Assembly (NCBI GenBank): GCA_026397725.1
Contig: JAPLUI010000487.1
Span: 1-64,000, forward strand
Direction: 5' to 3'
Origin: Verrucomicrobiota bacterium
GTDB taxonomy: Bacteria > Verrucomicrobiota > Verrucomicrobiia > Verrucomicrobiales > Akkermansiaceae
DNA length: 64,000 nt
The position numbers and the translations under genes are program-made. The notes below the pieces were generated by a model. That model worked only from the letters and a program-made list of their open reading frames with translations. It did not search any database and was not told where the DNA came from. This document shows, piece by piece, positions 10,016 through 20,104 of this stretch; position 1 is the first letter of the stretch, and every line of letters starts with the position of its first letter.

Positions 10016-12438
10016 TTTTTCTCTCGATTCTGGCCAAGACCTTCGCGCTGGCACTGGTGCCGCTCCACCCGTGGCTCGCGGTGCTGTGTTGGGTGGGCGG
10101 CGCGCTGGCCGACTGGTGGGTGGCACAGCAGACCGCAGAGGGTACGGCCTGCGCCAAGGTGCTGGGAAACGTGGCCTTGCTCAACCTCGCGGCCGTGGTG
10201 CTCGGGTGGGCGGCAATGGAGGGCTGCGATTATGCGGCGATGCGCTGGAAGGATGGCATCCCGGTTCTCGCCAGTCTGGTGGGCGGCCTGCTCAGCCTCA
10301 CCGGGCTTTCGGTGGGGACCCACGGGGGGCTGGTCTATCTAACCACGATGGCCGGACCGCTGGAGTTCGCGGCGTCGATCGACCGCATGGGCTTGAAAGT
10401 GCCCTTGCTGTTGCTGGTGTTCAGCGGGGTGTGGCTGGGTTGGGCGGAAACCACGCTCCGGGACGTGCTGCGCAAGCTCGGGGTCATCGCGGGGATGCTG
10501 CTGGTGGTTACGGTCATTTGCGCGGCTTGCCAGATACTGCTTGCGGTGGGCTTGTTCGATTTCGTCGGCTACGAGAGTGAGGAGCTTCCCTTCCGTCCGT
10601 TCATGGGCGATGCGGCAGGGGCCTGGCCGGTCATGAACAAGACGGTGGGGCTCAGGGTGGCTCTGGCAGGCCTGCTGGCGGACTATGCGAAACGGGTGTT
10701 CTTATTGCTATTGTTCGATGGAGTATGGAGGTACCTCCCATTCCTGCTGGCGACCGGGGTGCTGTTCGGGCGCTTGCTGGCGCCGCCAGCCGTGCCGGTC
10801 AGTCCGCCATTCGCGTTGCCGCGAGCGCTGCGCTGGGGTGCCGCCCCACTCCTGCTGCTGCTTGCCACCATCGCCTGCTGGGAACCGCTTGGCACCCCCA
10901 AGGACGGCAAGGTCGTCATCAGCACCTATCACTCCCAGTGGTCACGCACCGACCGACCCTACGACCGCGATTGGTATGGTGCCGATTCAGGATACAACTA
11001 TGCCTGCATGAAACGGTTTTTTGAGGTCTTCTATCCGGTGGTCGAGGCGGGTGGTCCGTTGCTTGACAAGGATCTGGAAGGGGCGAGCACGCTGGTGATC
11101 TATGATCCCGACCGGCGTTTCAGCCAGGAGGAGATCAAGCTGGTCCGGAAGTTCGTCAGTGGCGGTGGCGGCCTGTTCGTGATCGGCGACCACACCAACG
11201 TGTTCGGTTCTACCTCGCACTTGAACGAGTTGTGCGAGCCGTTCGGCTTCCAATACCGGGACGACGTGCTGTTTGACCTGGACGAGGATTTTCATCAGAT
11301 GATGGATGCGCCGTGGTGGCCATCCCGGTTCTGGCACGGGATGTCGATGTTCAAGCTGCGCGGGCCCACCTCGCTCCGGCCAACCTCCGGCTGGACCCGC
11401 AGCGTCTGTCAGGTGGGGCATTCCAAAGGGGTGCGGGCGATCTACTCGGTGAACAATTTCTATCCGCCGCCACACGACGATCCCAAGATGAAGACGGGAA
11501 CTTTCTGTGTGAGTGCCGCCTCGCGTTATGGGCAGGGGCGGGTGATGGCCTGGGGCGACAGCACGGTTTTTTCCAACTTCGAGATTTTCTATCCGGGCAA
11601 ATACGAGTACTTGCTGAACTCGCTGGACTGGCTCAACCATCGGGACGGCATGCTGCCGGCCCTAGGTCGGAGGATCGCGGCCCTGGTCCTGGTGGCCGGA
11701 GTTGCGGGGTTTCTCCTGCGTCGGCGCGAGCCGCGGGTCTGGCTGGTCACGGCGGTGCTGCTGGTCGCGGTGCTGGGCGTGGCACGGCTGGCAAGCTCGT
11801 TAGCGGAACAAGAGCAGGCCGCATTTCCCAAGCCGATGCGGCCGAGCGAGTGGGTCGTGTTTGCCGCGCACGCCCCGGATCCGGGGCACAACCTGCGGGG
11901 CTTCGTCAGCAACGAACCCTACGACCAGCGCTACGAGGTGTTCATCCAGTGGGTCTTGCGCACCGGGGCATATCCCGGATTCCAATTGTTAGATAAGGGG
12001 CTCCGCAACGGCCTGTATGACCACCTGCGTGAGGCGGATTCGAGCACCACCGCCCTGGCCCTGATCGTCCGCAAGACGGACGACCTCCCGCAGTTGGACG
12101 AATTGAGGGCGATTCCCCTGCGGGCGAAGGATCCGCTGCTCCTCATGTTCGCCTCGACGATTCCCGCAGCGCAAGCCGAGGCAAGCATCAAACGCTCCGG
12201 GCTCGTGAAAAACGCCGAAGCCTTGGCGCAGATCGCCGGCGCATGGCCGAACGGAGAGGTGGTGATCCGCGATGGCGAACGGCGCGTGATGGTGCTTGCC
12301 GGTGCCGAGCGCTTCAGCGATCAGGCGATGGGGATTTCCGAAAAGGTGGTGCCCGACGCGGGACAGCGGGTTCTTTTCAACCAAGCCTTCGGCCTCATCG
12401 ACCGCTTGTTCGGACGGGTTGCCAGCGGGGGAAAATGA
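10012..12438 (+). CDS. Paralogous polytopic membrane protein with GATase1-like domain
   Basis: ATGA overlap with upstream gene; LVRKFVSGGGGLFVIGDHTNVFGSTSHLNELCEPFGFQYRDD and GRVMAWGDSTVFSNFEIFYPGKYEYLLNSLDWL parallel the upstream protein. Confidence 0.7.
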   Translation: MIFLSILAKTFALALVPLHPWLAVLCWVGGALADWWVAQQTAEGTACAKVLGNVALLNLAAVVLGWAAMEGCDYAAMRWKDGIPVLASLVGGLLSLTGLSVGTHGGLVYLTTMAGPLEFAASIDRMGLKVPLLLLVFSGVWLGWAETTLRDVLRKLGVIAGMLLVVTVICAACQILLAVGLFDFVGYESEELPFRPFMGDAAGAWPVMNKTVGLRVALAGLLADYAKRVFLLLLFDGVWRYLPFLLATGVLFGRLLAPPAVPVSPPFALPRALRWGAAPLLLLLATIACWEPLGTPKDGKVVISTYHSQWSRTDRPYDRDWYGADSGYNYACMKRFFEVFYPVVEAGGPLLDKDLEGASTLVIYDPDRRFSQEEIKLVRKFVSGGGGLFVIGDHTNVFGSTSHLNELCEPFGFQYRDDVLFDLDEDFHQMMDAPWWPSRFWHGMSMFKLRGPTSLRPTSGWTRSVCQVGHSKGVRAIYSVNNFYPPPHDDPKMKTGTFCVSAASRYGQGRVMAWGDSTVFSNFEIFYPGKYEYLLNSLDWLNHRDGMLPALGRRIAALVLVAGVAGFLLRRREPRVWLVTAVLLVAVLGVARLASSLAEQEQAAFPKPMRPSEWVVFAAHAPDPGHNLRGFVSNEPYDQRYEVFIQWVLRTGAYPGFQLLDKGLRNGLYDHLREADSSTTALALIVRKTDDLPQLDELRAIPLRAKDPLLLMFASTIPAAQAEASIKRSGLVKNAEALAQIAGAWPNGEVVIRDGERRVMVLAGAERFSDQAMGISEKVVPDAGQRVLFNQAFGLIDRLFGRVASGGK

Positions 12439-12473
12439 GCTAAATTGAATCCAAACCACGTAGATTCAAATCG

Positions 12474-13505
12474 ATGTCAATGAAAACCAAAGGAATGCAG
12501 GCGCTCGCTCCCGCCATGGTATGGCTGGTGCCGGCGGCAGTGGCCGGGGTGGCGATGGTGGCGGTGATCAGCTACATCCGCTCCGAGGAAACGCATGCCG
12601 CAAGCGGCTCGCCGCTCTACGGCCAGGCAGTGCGGGAGGCCATTGATGGGCTCAAGAATCCCGGCGCAAAGCCGGTCGCCGCCAGGCCGCCCCTGCCGGC
12701 AGGGCTCTCGGCAGCCGAGGTCTATTGGTGCGAGCAATGCAAAGCCTACCACAAAGGTCAGCCCGGCCAGGCCCAGCCTGCGGCTGCGACTCCGGCACCG
12801 GTCGCGGGAGCTGCGGCGACGCCGATAGCGCAGCCGGACAGCCCGATCCCGCCACTCCCGGCAGGTCTTGCTGCGGCTGACTACTACTGGTGCGCAAACT
12901 GCAAGACCTATCACAAACGCCAAGCTGCCGAGGGCCAGCCTGCTGACGCGGCACCTCCTCCGCTCGCAGGGCACTCCGCGCCGCCCGCGGCGGTGACCCA
13001 GCCGGCCGCCACCATCCCGCCACTCCCGGCAGGTTTTGCGGCGGACGATTACTACTGGTGCCCGAGCTGCAAGGCCTATCACCAGCGCCAACCCGCGGCA
13101 CCGGTCCCCGCAAGCGGGACGGCACCCGTTGTCCCGGCACCCGTTGCACCCGTTGTCCCGGCACCCGTTGCCCCGGCACCCGTTGCCCCGACGCCCGTTG
13201 TCCCGGCACCCGTTGTCCCGACGCCCGTTGCGCCGGCGCCCGTTGCGCCCGTACCTGCCGCGCCGGCAGCAGAGGCTGCTCCGCTTGTACCTGCCACTCC
13301 CGCTGCGCCTGTTGCACCTGTTGCGCAGCCACCCGCAGCGCCCGTTACACCTGCGCCACCCGGCACGCCCGTTACACCTGTTGCGCAGCCACCCGCAGCG
13401 CCCGTTACACCTGCGCCACCCGGCACGCCACCCGTTGCGCAGCCACCCGGCACGCCCGTTACACCCGCGCCCGCGCCACCCGCCGCGCCCGTTCAGAATT
13501 CCTGA
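12474..13505 (+). CDS. Membrane-anchored protein with three YYWCxxCKxYH motifs and a long Pro/Ala/Val tail
   Basis: N-terminal hydrophobic helix; PPLPAGLSAAEVYWCEQCKAYHKGQ, PPLPAGLAAADYYWCANCKTYHKRQ, PPLPAGFAADDYYWCPSCKAYHQRQ; then VAPAP/VVPAP-type tail. Confidence 0.75.
   Translation: MSMKTKGMQALAPAMVWLVPAAVAGVAMVAVISYIRSEETHAASGSPLYGQAVREAIDGLKNPGAKPVAARPPLPAGLSAAEVYWCEQCKAYHKGQPGQAQPAAATPAPVAGAAATPIAQPDSPIPPLPAGLAAADYYWCANCKTYHKRQAAEGQPADAAPPPLAGHSAPPAAVTQPAATIPPLPAGFAADDYYWCPSCKAYHQRQPAAPVPASGTAPVVPAPVAPVVPAPVAPAPVAPTPVVPAPVVPTPVAPAPVAPVPAAPAAEAAPLVPATPAAPVAPVAQPPAAPVTPAPPGTPVTPVAQPPAAPVTPAPPGTPPVAQPPGTPVTPAPAPPAAPVQNS
13320..13440 (+). repeat. Approximately 60-bp direct repeat within the Pro-rich tail coding sequence
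   Basis: TTGCGCAGCCACCCGCAGCGCCCGTTACACCTGCGCCACCCGGCACGCC occurs twice at 60-bp spacing, then a partial third. Confidence 0.85.
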
Positions 13506-13563
13506 ACTCGGCCTTGAATTGGCGGAGCATAGGCCACTCCGATATCATCGAAATGTGCCCTGT

Positions 13564-13583
13564 CATTTTCCACCGGGAAAATG
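13564..13583. terminator. Hairpin CATTTTCC-ACCG-GGAAAATG between convergent genes
   Basis: Perfect 8-bp inverted repeat, 4-nt loop, between the + strand operon end (13505) and - strand regulator end (13701); no T-run. Confidence 0.45.
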
Positions 13584-13700
13584 GCGCCGTGAGGTTGAAT
13601 GTTCAGTCCGCCCTGATTTTTGGCCATTGGACATTCAGTCCGCAGATTTCAACATCCAACATCCGATATCCAATGCTCGGGACGCCATGGGCTGCTGACC

Positions 13701-14336
13701 TCACTCGACGAGTTTGTTGTTGATGGCGTAGCGCGTCAGATCGGCATTGGTGCGCATATTCATCTTCTCGAGGATGCGCGTGCGGTAGGTAGAGACGGTG
13801 TTGACGCTGAGGCACAGTTCGCCCGCACTCTCTTTGACCGTTTTGCCAGCACCGATGAGCCGGAGAAGCTCAAACTCCCGATTGGACAATCGCTCGTGCA
13901 ACTGGTGGCCCTCGGCGTCGCCCAGCACGGCCGCCAACTGTTCCGCCAGCACGCTGCTGACGTAACGGCCGCCCGCGAGAATGCGCCCGATGGCTCGGAT
14001 CAGTTCGGCACCCGCACTGGCCTTGGTCAGGTAGCCGCTCGCGCCGGCCCGAAACGCTCGCACGGCGAACTGCGGTTCCTCGAACATGCTCAAGATCAAC
14101 ACCGGAATCATGGGGAGTTGCGCCCGGATCTCCTTGAGCACGTCCAAGCCGCCGCGGCCAGGCATGGAAATGTCGAGAATGACGATGTCCCATGGGTGGC
14201 TGAGTGCTCTCTCAAGGGCCTGCTGGCAGGTCTCGGCCTCGCCGAACTCTGTCTCCGGGTATGCCTGCGCCAGCAGTAGCTTGAGCCCGCTGCGCAATAT
14301 CGCGTGATCGTCTGCCAGTAGTATTCTCATGAGCAA
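13701..14336 (-). CDS. NarL/FixJ-family response regulator
   Basis: MRILLADDHAILRSGLKLLL...DIVILDISMPGRGGLDVL...LSNREFELLRLIGAGKTVKESAGELCLSVNTVSTYRTRILEKM (LuxR HTH). Confidence 0.95.
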   Translation of the reverse strand: MLMRILLADDHAILRSGLKLLLAQAYPETEFGEAETCQQALERALSHPWDIVILDISMPGRGGLDVLKEIRAQLPMIPVLILSMFEEPQFAVRAFRAGASGYLTKASAGAELIRAIGRILAGGRYVSSVLAEQLAAVLGDAEGHQLHERLSNREFELLRLIGAGKTVKESAGELCLSVNTVSTYRTRILEKMNMRTNADLTRYAINNKLVE

Positions 14337-16415
14337 TCTCCGGGTTCTGCACTCCGTGTGGTACTGGGAATCCGTACCCGCACCTTCACGGCGGCTCCCT
14401 TGCCAGGTGCGTTGAGAAATTCCACCGTGCCGCCAAACGCGCCGATGCGCTCGCGCATGCCGAGCAGCCCGAGCGACTGCGGCCCGGAGTGGACCTGCGG
14501 GGCGAACCCCCGTCCGTTATCCTGAATGTCCAGTTCCACCTCACTGCCGACGATGGCCAGCCTGACCTCCACCTGCGTCGCCTGCGCGTGCCGGATCACG
14601 TTGGTCAGCGCCTCCTGCACAATCCGAAACAGAGTCAACGCGAAGTCCTGATCCAGCTCAACATCACCCTCAGGCAACACCAGCGTCCCAAGCATGCCCG
14701 TGCGTTTTGCGGTATCCTCCACCTGCCACTCGATGGCCGCCACCAAGCCCAGATTGTACAAGACACTCGGCCGCAACGCGGCACAAATCGTCTGCGTCTG
14801 TTCGGTCAGGCGTTCGACCAGCGGCACCATGGCCACGATCCGGTCGGTCAACCGTGCAAGATCGGGTGCCTTGGCGGACTGCAGATGGCGGTCCATCCAC
14901 ATCAAATCGATTTGCAGGGCGGTCAAATGCTGCCCGAAATAGTCGTGCAGTTCGCGGGAGAGGATTGCCCGCTCTTCTTCGCGCACGGCTTGCAGGCGAG
15001 CCATCAGGACGCGCAGGTCGGCGGCGGACTGGCGCAAGGCCTCCTCCGCCAGCTTGCGCATCAGGGCCTCACCGAGGTGTGCGGCGACACCTTCCAGGTG
15101 TTCAACCGTTTCGAGGGTGAAACGTCCTTTGCGCCGGTCGTTGAGCTGAATCAGGCCGCCCACATTGTCGATGTTTCGAATCGGCACCAAGGCCACCGAG
15201 GCATAGCCGTGATTGATGCACTGGGTGCGTGGCCTCAACCCGGGATTCTGCGCGGGCGGAAGGTCGAGCAGCGCAAAGGAATCGTTGGTCCAGTGGCTGC
15301 CCCCCCCGCGTGGATGGCGGGTTGGAGGAGTCGGACTGTCCGGAGATGACCAGCCCACAGGTACATTCCAGACAAGGCTTGCCGTCTTGGTCCCCGCACA
15401 GTCCCCGCTCCGCACCGCTCCCGAGCAGGGTGTTTTCCGTCAGCAGGAAATCCTTGGAGAAGCCTTCCTGGGCGAAATACGGGAAGTCCTCCCCGTCCTG
15501 CAGGCGAATGCCCACGGCATCGACCCCGGTTCGCGCCTTCAAGGTGCTGACAACGCGCTGAATCAAATCCTGCAGAGGTTCCGGCTTCTGGAGGAGTTGT
15601 AGAATTTCGCTCTCCATGTTGCGATAGACCTCCAGCCACTTGCGCTTGGTGATGTCGCGCAGGAAAGTCACCACGCGCCCGCCCTCGATGGGCCGGTACT
15701 TGATGCTGACTTCGACGTCAAAATGGCTGCCATCCTTGCGGCAGTGCGTGGATTCAAAACGATCTTCGCCCTGCTCGATGAGCTGCTGGATCCGGGCGAC
15801 GACGTTAGCAGCCGTCTCGTCGGCTTCGAGGTCGCTGACGCGCATGCTCAGCAATTCCGCCACGCTGTAGCCGCTCATCTGACAATAGGCCGCATTGACT
15901 TCCAGCAGCCGTCCCTGCACGTCCACCAGCCAGAAGCCGTCCATGGCCGTCTCGATGATGGTCCGGTGCCGCTCCTCGCTTTCCCGGATGCTACGCTCAG
16001 CCTGATGCTTGTAGAGCGCAATCTCGATGACGATTCTGAGTTCGCGATCCTCGAAGGGTTTGAGGATATAGCCATAAGGCTCGGCCTCCTTGGCACGCTG
16101 GAACGTTATCCCCTCACCATAGGCGGTCAGAAACACGACCGGCAGCCGCAGGGCGCTGCGCAGCTCCTGGGCCGCCGTGATGCCGTCCGTCGCGCCTTGC
16201 AGGTGAATGTCCATCAACACCAGATCCGGCAGGATCTCGGCGGCCAGGGCGAGGGCTTGTTCGCCATTGGGGACGGCGCCGAGCACGTGGTATCCCAAAT
16301 GAGTTAGGCGGACGGCGAGATCTGCTGCCACGATGGCTTCGTCTTCGACAATCAGAATGCGTGACTGGTTCATCGGGTGAAAGGTGGTTCTGGGTGCGGA
16401 AAGCAATGGGTTCAT
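14327..16415 (-). CDS. Hybrid sensor histidine kinase (REC-PAS-GAF-HisKA_3-HATPase), split by an apparent frameshift at 15300-15307
   Basis: ORF 15102..16415 gives REC (ILIVEDEAIVAADLAVRL...DLVLMDIHL), PAS and the start of GAF; ORF 14327..15415 gives the GAF end, RLQAVREEERAILSRELHDYFGQHLTALQIDL (HisKA_3) and HATPase (NVIRHAQATQ...DNGRGFA). Confidence 0.85.
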
Positions 16416-16671
16416 GCGCTGTTGCCGCGGAATATGGGGCTTCGAAGATTGACGGGGGATGACGAATCAAGCGGCAGCAGTGCCACCTTCACACCGCCCC
16501 TCGCCGTGAGTTTAGTCCGTCCCTTGCCGAATTCAACCGAAAAATTTCGGTCCGGAAAATGTCGGTTGGTTGCGGCCTCGACACCGGTAAAAGCCGGCCG
16601 CCCGCATCCCGCGAATGACCTGGTCCGGCGGGCGGACAAGCCGGAGTGCCGTGACCCGGGCCGCGGCGCAC

Positions 16672-17382
16672 TTACAACAGTTGCTGCAGGCTGCTCCAGT
16701 TCTGGCCGGGGCGCTTCAAGTAGCGGATGTTGCCGCCTTCGATGAGCAGGGTGCTGGGCATTTCCATGGCATCGTAGTCCGGATGGCAGCTTACGAGGCG
16801 GAGCACATTGGCGGCGGATTCTTGCCAGATTTCCTCGAAGGTCTGGCGGGCGAAGACGTCCAGGCCGCTGAAGGGTTCATCGAGGAGCAGGATGTTGCCG
16901 CCGGTCGGGCGCACGGAAAACTCGGCGAGGATCAGGCTGGTCTTGCGGCGATTGCCGGTGGAGAGGCGGCCATAGGGTTTTCGCACATCCAACTCGATCC
17001 GCTCGGCGAGGGCGAGGGCCGCCGCACGCTGGGCTCTGGGCACGAGCATCCGGAACAAGGTCTTGGCCGGAACTTCCGGGTCGAAACGCAGATCTTCAGG
17101 GAGGTATTGGGTGTAGCCCGCGGTGCGGAAATTGCCCGCGACTTGCTTGAGGGTGCGGGCGAGGGTGCGCAGCAACGTGGTTTTGCCCCGGCCATTGCGG
17201 GCCAGCAGGAAATGCGTGCCGCCACCGAGGACGACTTCGTCCTCAAGTCTGGCGAGCGGAGTGCCATAGCCAACTTCAAAACCGGGGCTCATGAGGATGC
17301 TTGGGCTTGGTAAAGTCATCGTGCGTGCGGAGCGGTTACAGGGGTTTTGAGTTAATGGGAGTTGCGAGTCAAGGGCCATCAT
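16672..17382 (-). CDS. ABC transporter ATP-binding protein
   Basis: Walker A LARNGRGKTTLLRT, signature LSTGNRRK, Walker B ILLLDEPFSGLD, H-loop SCHPD. Confidence 0.9.
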   Translation of the reverse strand: MMALDSQLPLTQNPCNRSARTMTLPSPSILMSPGFEVGYGTPLARLEDEVVLGGGTHFLLARNGRGKTTLLRTLARTLKQVAGNFRTAGYTQYLPEDLRFDPEVPAKTLFRMLVPRAQRAAALALAERIELDVRKPYGRLSTGNRRKTSLILAEFSVRPTGGNILLLDEPFSGLDVFARQTFEEIWQESAANVLRLVSCHPDYDAMEMPSTLLIEGGNIRYLKRPGQNWSSLQQLL

Positions 17383-17574
17383 TCAGGGCCATCATTCGGG
17401 TCAGGTTCTCAGCGTCGGCGGTCTCACCGCAGCGAGCCCCAGCACCGGCGAGAAGATCCGCATCCGCCGCATCCGCGCCATCAGCAGTTCCTTTCCCATG
17501 CGTGCCACCTCCTTCATTTCCCAGAGGATTCCTGCTTTCATCTCAGCTCCCCGGAATGGGAGCAGCGGAACCGG

Positions 17575-18951
17575 TCACAAGACCGGCTTGGCCGGGTAAT
17601 CGTCGCCGCGCCGGCTCTTCCTGACTGACGCCAGCCAGCTCTCCAACTCGGCCTGCATGCGCTTGACGATCTCCGGATGCGCGGCGGCCACGTCGGTTTT
17701 TTCGGACGGATCCGTCGTCATGTCATACAACTCATACTTGTCGTCCTTGTCGCCCTTGTCGCCTGGGCGTTGGTGGAGTTTGTAGCGGTTGTCATTCCAG
17801 GCGGCGGGTCCGTCTTCCGGGCCGGTTTCACCCGCGTGCCAGAACCCGATCGGGGTCGGCCGTGCTTTCATCCGGCCATCCAGCAGCGGCACCAGACTGA
17901 TGCCGTCGAGCGGTTTGACCTGCTTGGGCACCTCGAGATTGAGGAGGTCCACGATGGTTGGATAGATGTCGCTGGTCACGGCGGGCACGCTGGTGACGGC
18001 TGGCTGCTTGATGCGGGCCGGCCACTCGATGATCCCGGGCACCCGGATGCCGCCCTCCCACAGTTCGCCCTTCTTGCCGCGCAGCACGCCATTGGAGCCA
18101 TGGGCCTCCGGGGCGTTTTCATCCAGCCACGAGCCGTTGTCGCTGCAGAACATGAGCAGGGTGTTCTCAGCGATGCCGAGTTTGCGCAGGCCGCTGCGCA
18201 GGGTGCCCATGCTGCGGTCCACGCCGACGATTTCGCCATAGTAAGCCGAGCCGCCGGCCGCCTTGAGATCCTCGGGCAGCGGTTGGTGGGGGACGTGCGG
18301 GCTGCCGAACCAGACCACCGCCAGGAAGGGCTGGTGCTGCTTCACGTTGGTTTCGATGAACTTGAGCGCCCGGTCCACAATGACGTCAGAGCCGTCGCCG
18401 CTGGCCTTTTCCGGTACCCCGTTGTGGCCGAAAGTCCAGTCGGTCTCAAAATAGTTGGAAACGGAAAACGACTCGTCGAAGCCGACATTGAGTGGCGAGA
18501 ACGGATCGGTATTGGCGATCACCTTGCCGGGCCCGGCCACCCCGTTGAGGTGCCACTTGCCAAAATGGCCGCTGCGGTAGCCGGCGGTCTTCACCGCCTG
18601 GGCGATGGTGATTTCCCCTTTGCGCAAAGGCATTCCCGGCCACAGACAGTCCATGCGATAGGGATGGCGGCCGGTCATCACGCTGGCCCGCGTCGGCGAG
18701 CAACTCGGATGCGCGGAGTAGAACCGGTCGAAACGCAGGCCCGCCGCCGCCATGGCGTCCAGGTTCGGCGTCTGGATTTTCTTGAGGCCGTTGTAACTGA
18801 CGTCGCCCCAGCCCTGGTCATCCGTCATGCAGAGGACGAGGTTGGGTTTGTCGGTTTGAGCGGGTGCCGGTGCGGCGGTCTCCGCCCGGAGCAAGGGCAG
18901 CAGCGAGAGGACCGACACGGCCCAGATCGAATGGGAATGGAGGTGCTTCAT
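17575..18951 (-). CDS. Arylsulfatase-family sulfatase (secreted)
   Basis: PNLVLCMTDDQGWGDVSYNG; PSCSPTRASVMTGRHPYR (C-x-P-T-R formylglycine motif); GKWHLNG; start placed at ATG 18951 after 5 nt from upstream stop. Confidence 0.92.
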   Translation of the reverse strand: MKHLHSHSIWAVSVLSLLPLLRAETAAPAPAQTDKPNLVLCMTDDQGWGDVSYNGLKKIQTPNLDAMAAAGLRFDRFYSAHPSCSPTRASVMTGRHPYRMDCLWPGMPLRKGEITIAQAVKTAGYRSGHFGKWHLNGVAGPGKVIANTDPFSPLNVGFDESFSVSNYFETDWTFGHNGVPEKASGDGSDVIVDRALKFIETNVKQHQPFLAVVWFGSPHVPHQPLPEDLKAAGGSAYYGEIVGVDRSMGTLRSGLRKLGIAENTLLMFCSDNGSWLDENAPEAHGSNGVLRGKKGELWEGGIRVPGIIEWPARIKQPAVTSVPAVTSDIYPTIVDLLNLEVPKQVKPLDGISLVPLLDGRMKARPTPIGFWHAGETGPEDGPAAWNDNRYKLHQRPGDKGDKDDKYELYDMTTDPSEKTDVAAAHPEIVKRMQAELESWLASVRKSRRGDDYPAKPVL

Positions 18952-18956
18952 GTTGG

Positions 18957-19310
18957 TTAGTTCCGTGATTTCAGTGCAAGGTATTGCACCGCGACTCCGC
19001 GCTGGAACGGTGCGGAAATCCGCAAGGTTTGCGGGCCGGCTGCCAGCTTGATTTCCGCGGCCGGGGTGGTGCCCCACAGCCCGCTCGTGTTAGGAACCTG
19101 GACGGTTACCGGTTCGTTGGCACCGGCCTTGACATTCAGGACCTGCTCGACGTTCGCGGCGGCAGCCCTGATCCCCAGGGTGTAGCCGCTCTGAATCGCG
19201 GTGTCCAAATCCCTGGCATTCGGTGCCCATGCCTGGAGCCGCATGGCAGTCGCGCCCAGCATGGCACCGGCGACGAGGGCTATGATGGTGAAGGTGTCGA
19301 TTGCTTTCAT
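18957..19310 (-). CDS. Small protein with hydrophobic N-terminus and CBM6-like C-terminal strand; possibly a remnant
   Basis: MKAIDTFTIIALVAGAMLGATAMRLQA...EIKLAAGPQTLRISAPFQRGVAVQYLALKSRN. Confidence 0.35.
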   Translation of the reverse strand: MKAIDTFTIIALVAGAMLGATAMRLQAWAPNARDLDTAIQSGYTLGIRAAAANVEQVLNVKAGANEPVTVQVPNTSGLWGTTPAAEIKLAAGPQTLRISAPFQRGVAVQYLALKSRN

Positions 19311-19551
19311 CTGTCGCTTGCTGCTTTCCGGGGCTGGGGGTCGATGGGGTCTGCGGAGTTCTCAGGGACGGCAAGTGCTGGCATGCCACCGCCGCCGCGA
19401 TTCACTCTGGAGGCACGACAGCACCGCCACTACGGCGGCTCCCGGGCGATCCTTTCAAAGCCGGTGCGCAACACTCCGGGAACCCTGACCACAGGCAGCC
19501 ATCATCCTGCGTTGGGTACCACGAATCCGGTACAGCGCTTCAATCGCCGCA

Positions 19552-19925
19552 GCATGCACAGTTCGTTGACCCATGTCACCCCGCCCGTTTACAAGAAACA
19601 GGATGGCAGCCGGCCCTATCAGGAGCGACTCATCCTTGAGGGAATGAGCAAGAAAACGCCTGCGGAACTGGCCACGCTCGCACGTTCCTGGCTGCATGCA
19701 CCGCCGATCAAGGCGCTCTGGGGATGCAAGGCGATGGATTACAACCAAGCCAAGCGCGAATACCCGCTGGTGGCCGCAGCGCCGGCCATGTCGGTTGCCA
19801 TCGCCGCGTCGCAGGAACAGCCCCTCGTGAACGTCTGTTTCACCGTCAAGAACTGGGGATCCGGCGGCGCGGCCAGCGTGCTCATGAATGGCAAGAAGCC
19901 CGCCGCAGTGCGCCAAGACAGCACG
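19552..19925 (+). pseudogene. C-terminal fragment of a secreted protein, broken at a junction with an oppositely oriented remnant
   Basis: Plus frame SKKTPAELATLARSWLHAPPIKALWGCKAMDYNQAKREYPLVAAAPAMSVAIAASQEQPLVNVCFTVKNWGSGGAASVLMNGKKPAAVRQ ends by running into antisense FGE-like sequence. Confidence 0.4.
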
Positions 19926-20104
19926 GCATGCCAGCTCACCGAGTGCACCGGATGGGCCGCGCCCTTGCCGACACCCGCCGGCAGGTCGGGGTAGCCATTG
20001 GCCAGTCCCCAAGCCCGGACCACGTCCCACTGGGCTTGGGTCACCTCCCAACGTGCCAAGTAGAACGCGCCGACTGAAACGGAATGCGTCGGGAGTTCGT
20101 AGTC
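19925..20104 (-). pseudogene. Formylglycine-generating-enzyme (FGE)-like C-terminal module, separated by an in-frame TAA and then truncated
   Basis: Minus frame GEFLMGDSIGDG*DYELPTHSVSVGAFYLARWEVTQAQWDVVRAWGLANGYPDLPAGVGKGAAHPVHSVSW. Confidence 0.65.

Noticed and set aside
7472-12438. Exosortase/archaeosortase activity for the two membrane proteins
   Set aside because: Polytopic N-termini were suggestive given a PEP-CTERM protein in the window, but I could not find a convincing Cys-Arg-His catalytic set
17370-17397. Direct repeat GGGCCATCATTC x2
   Set aside because: Only two copies of a 12-13 bp word in intergenic DNA; no wider structure
17677-18960. 427-aa plus-strand ORF opposite the sulfatase
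   Set aside because: The minus strand encodes a complete sulfatase with catalytic CSPTR motif; the plus frame has no recognisable domain
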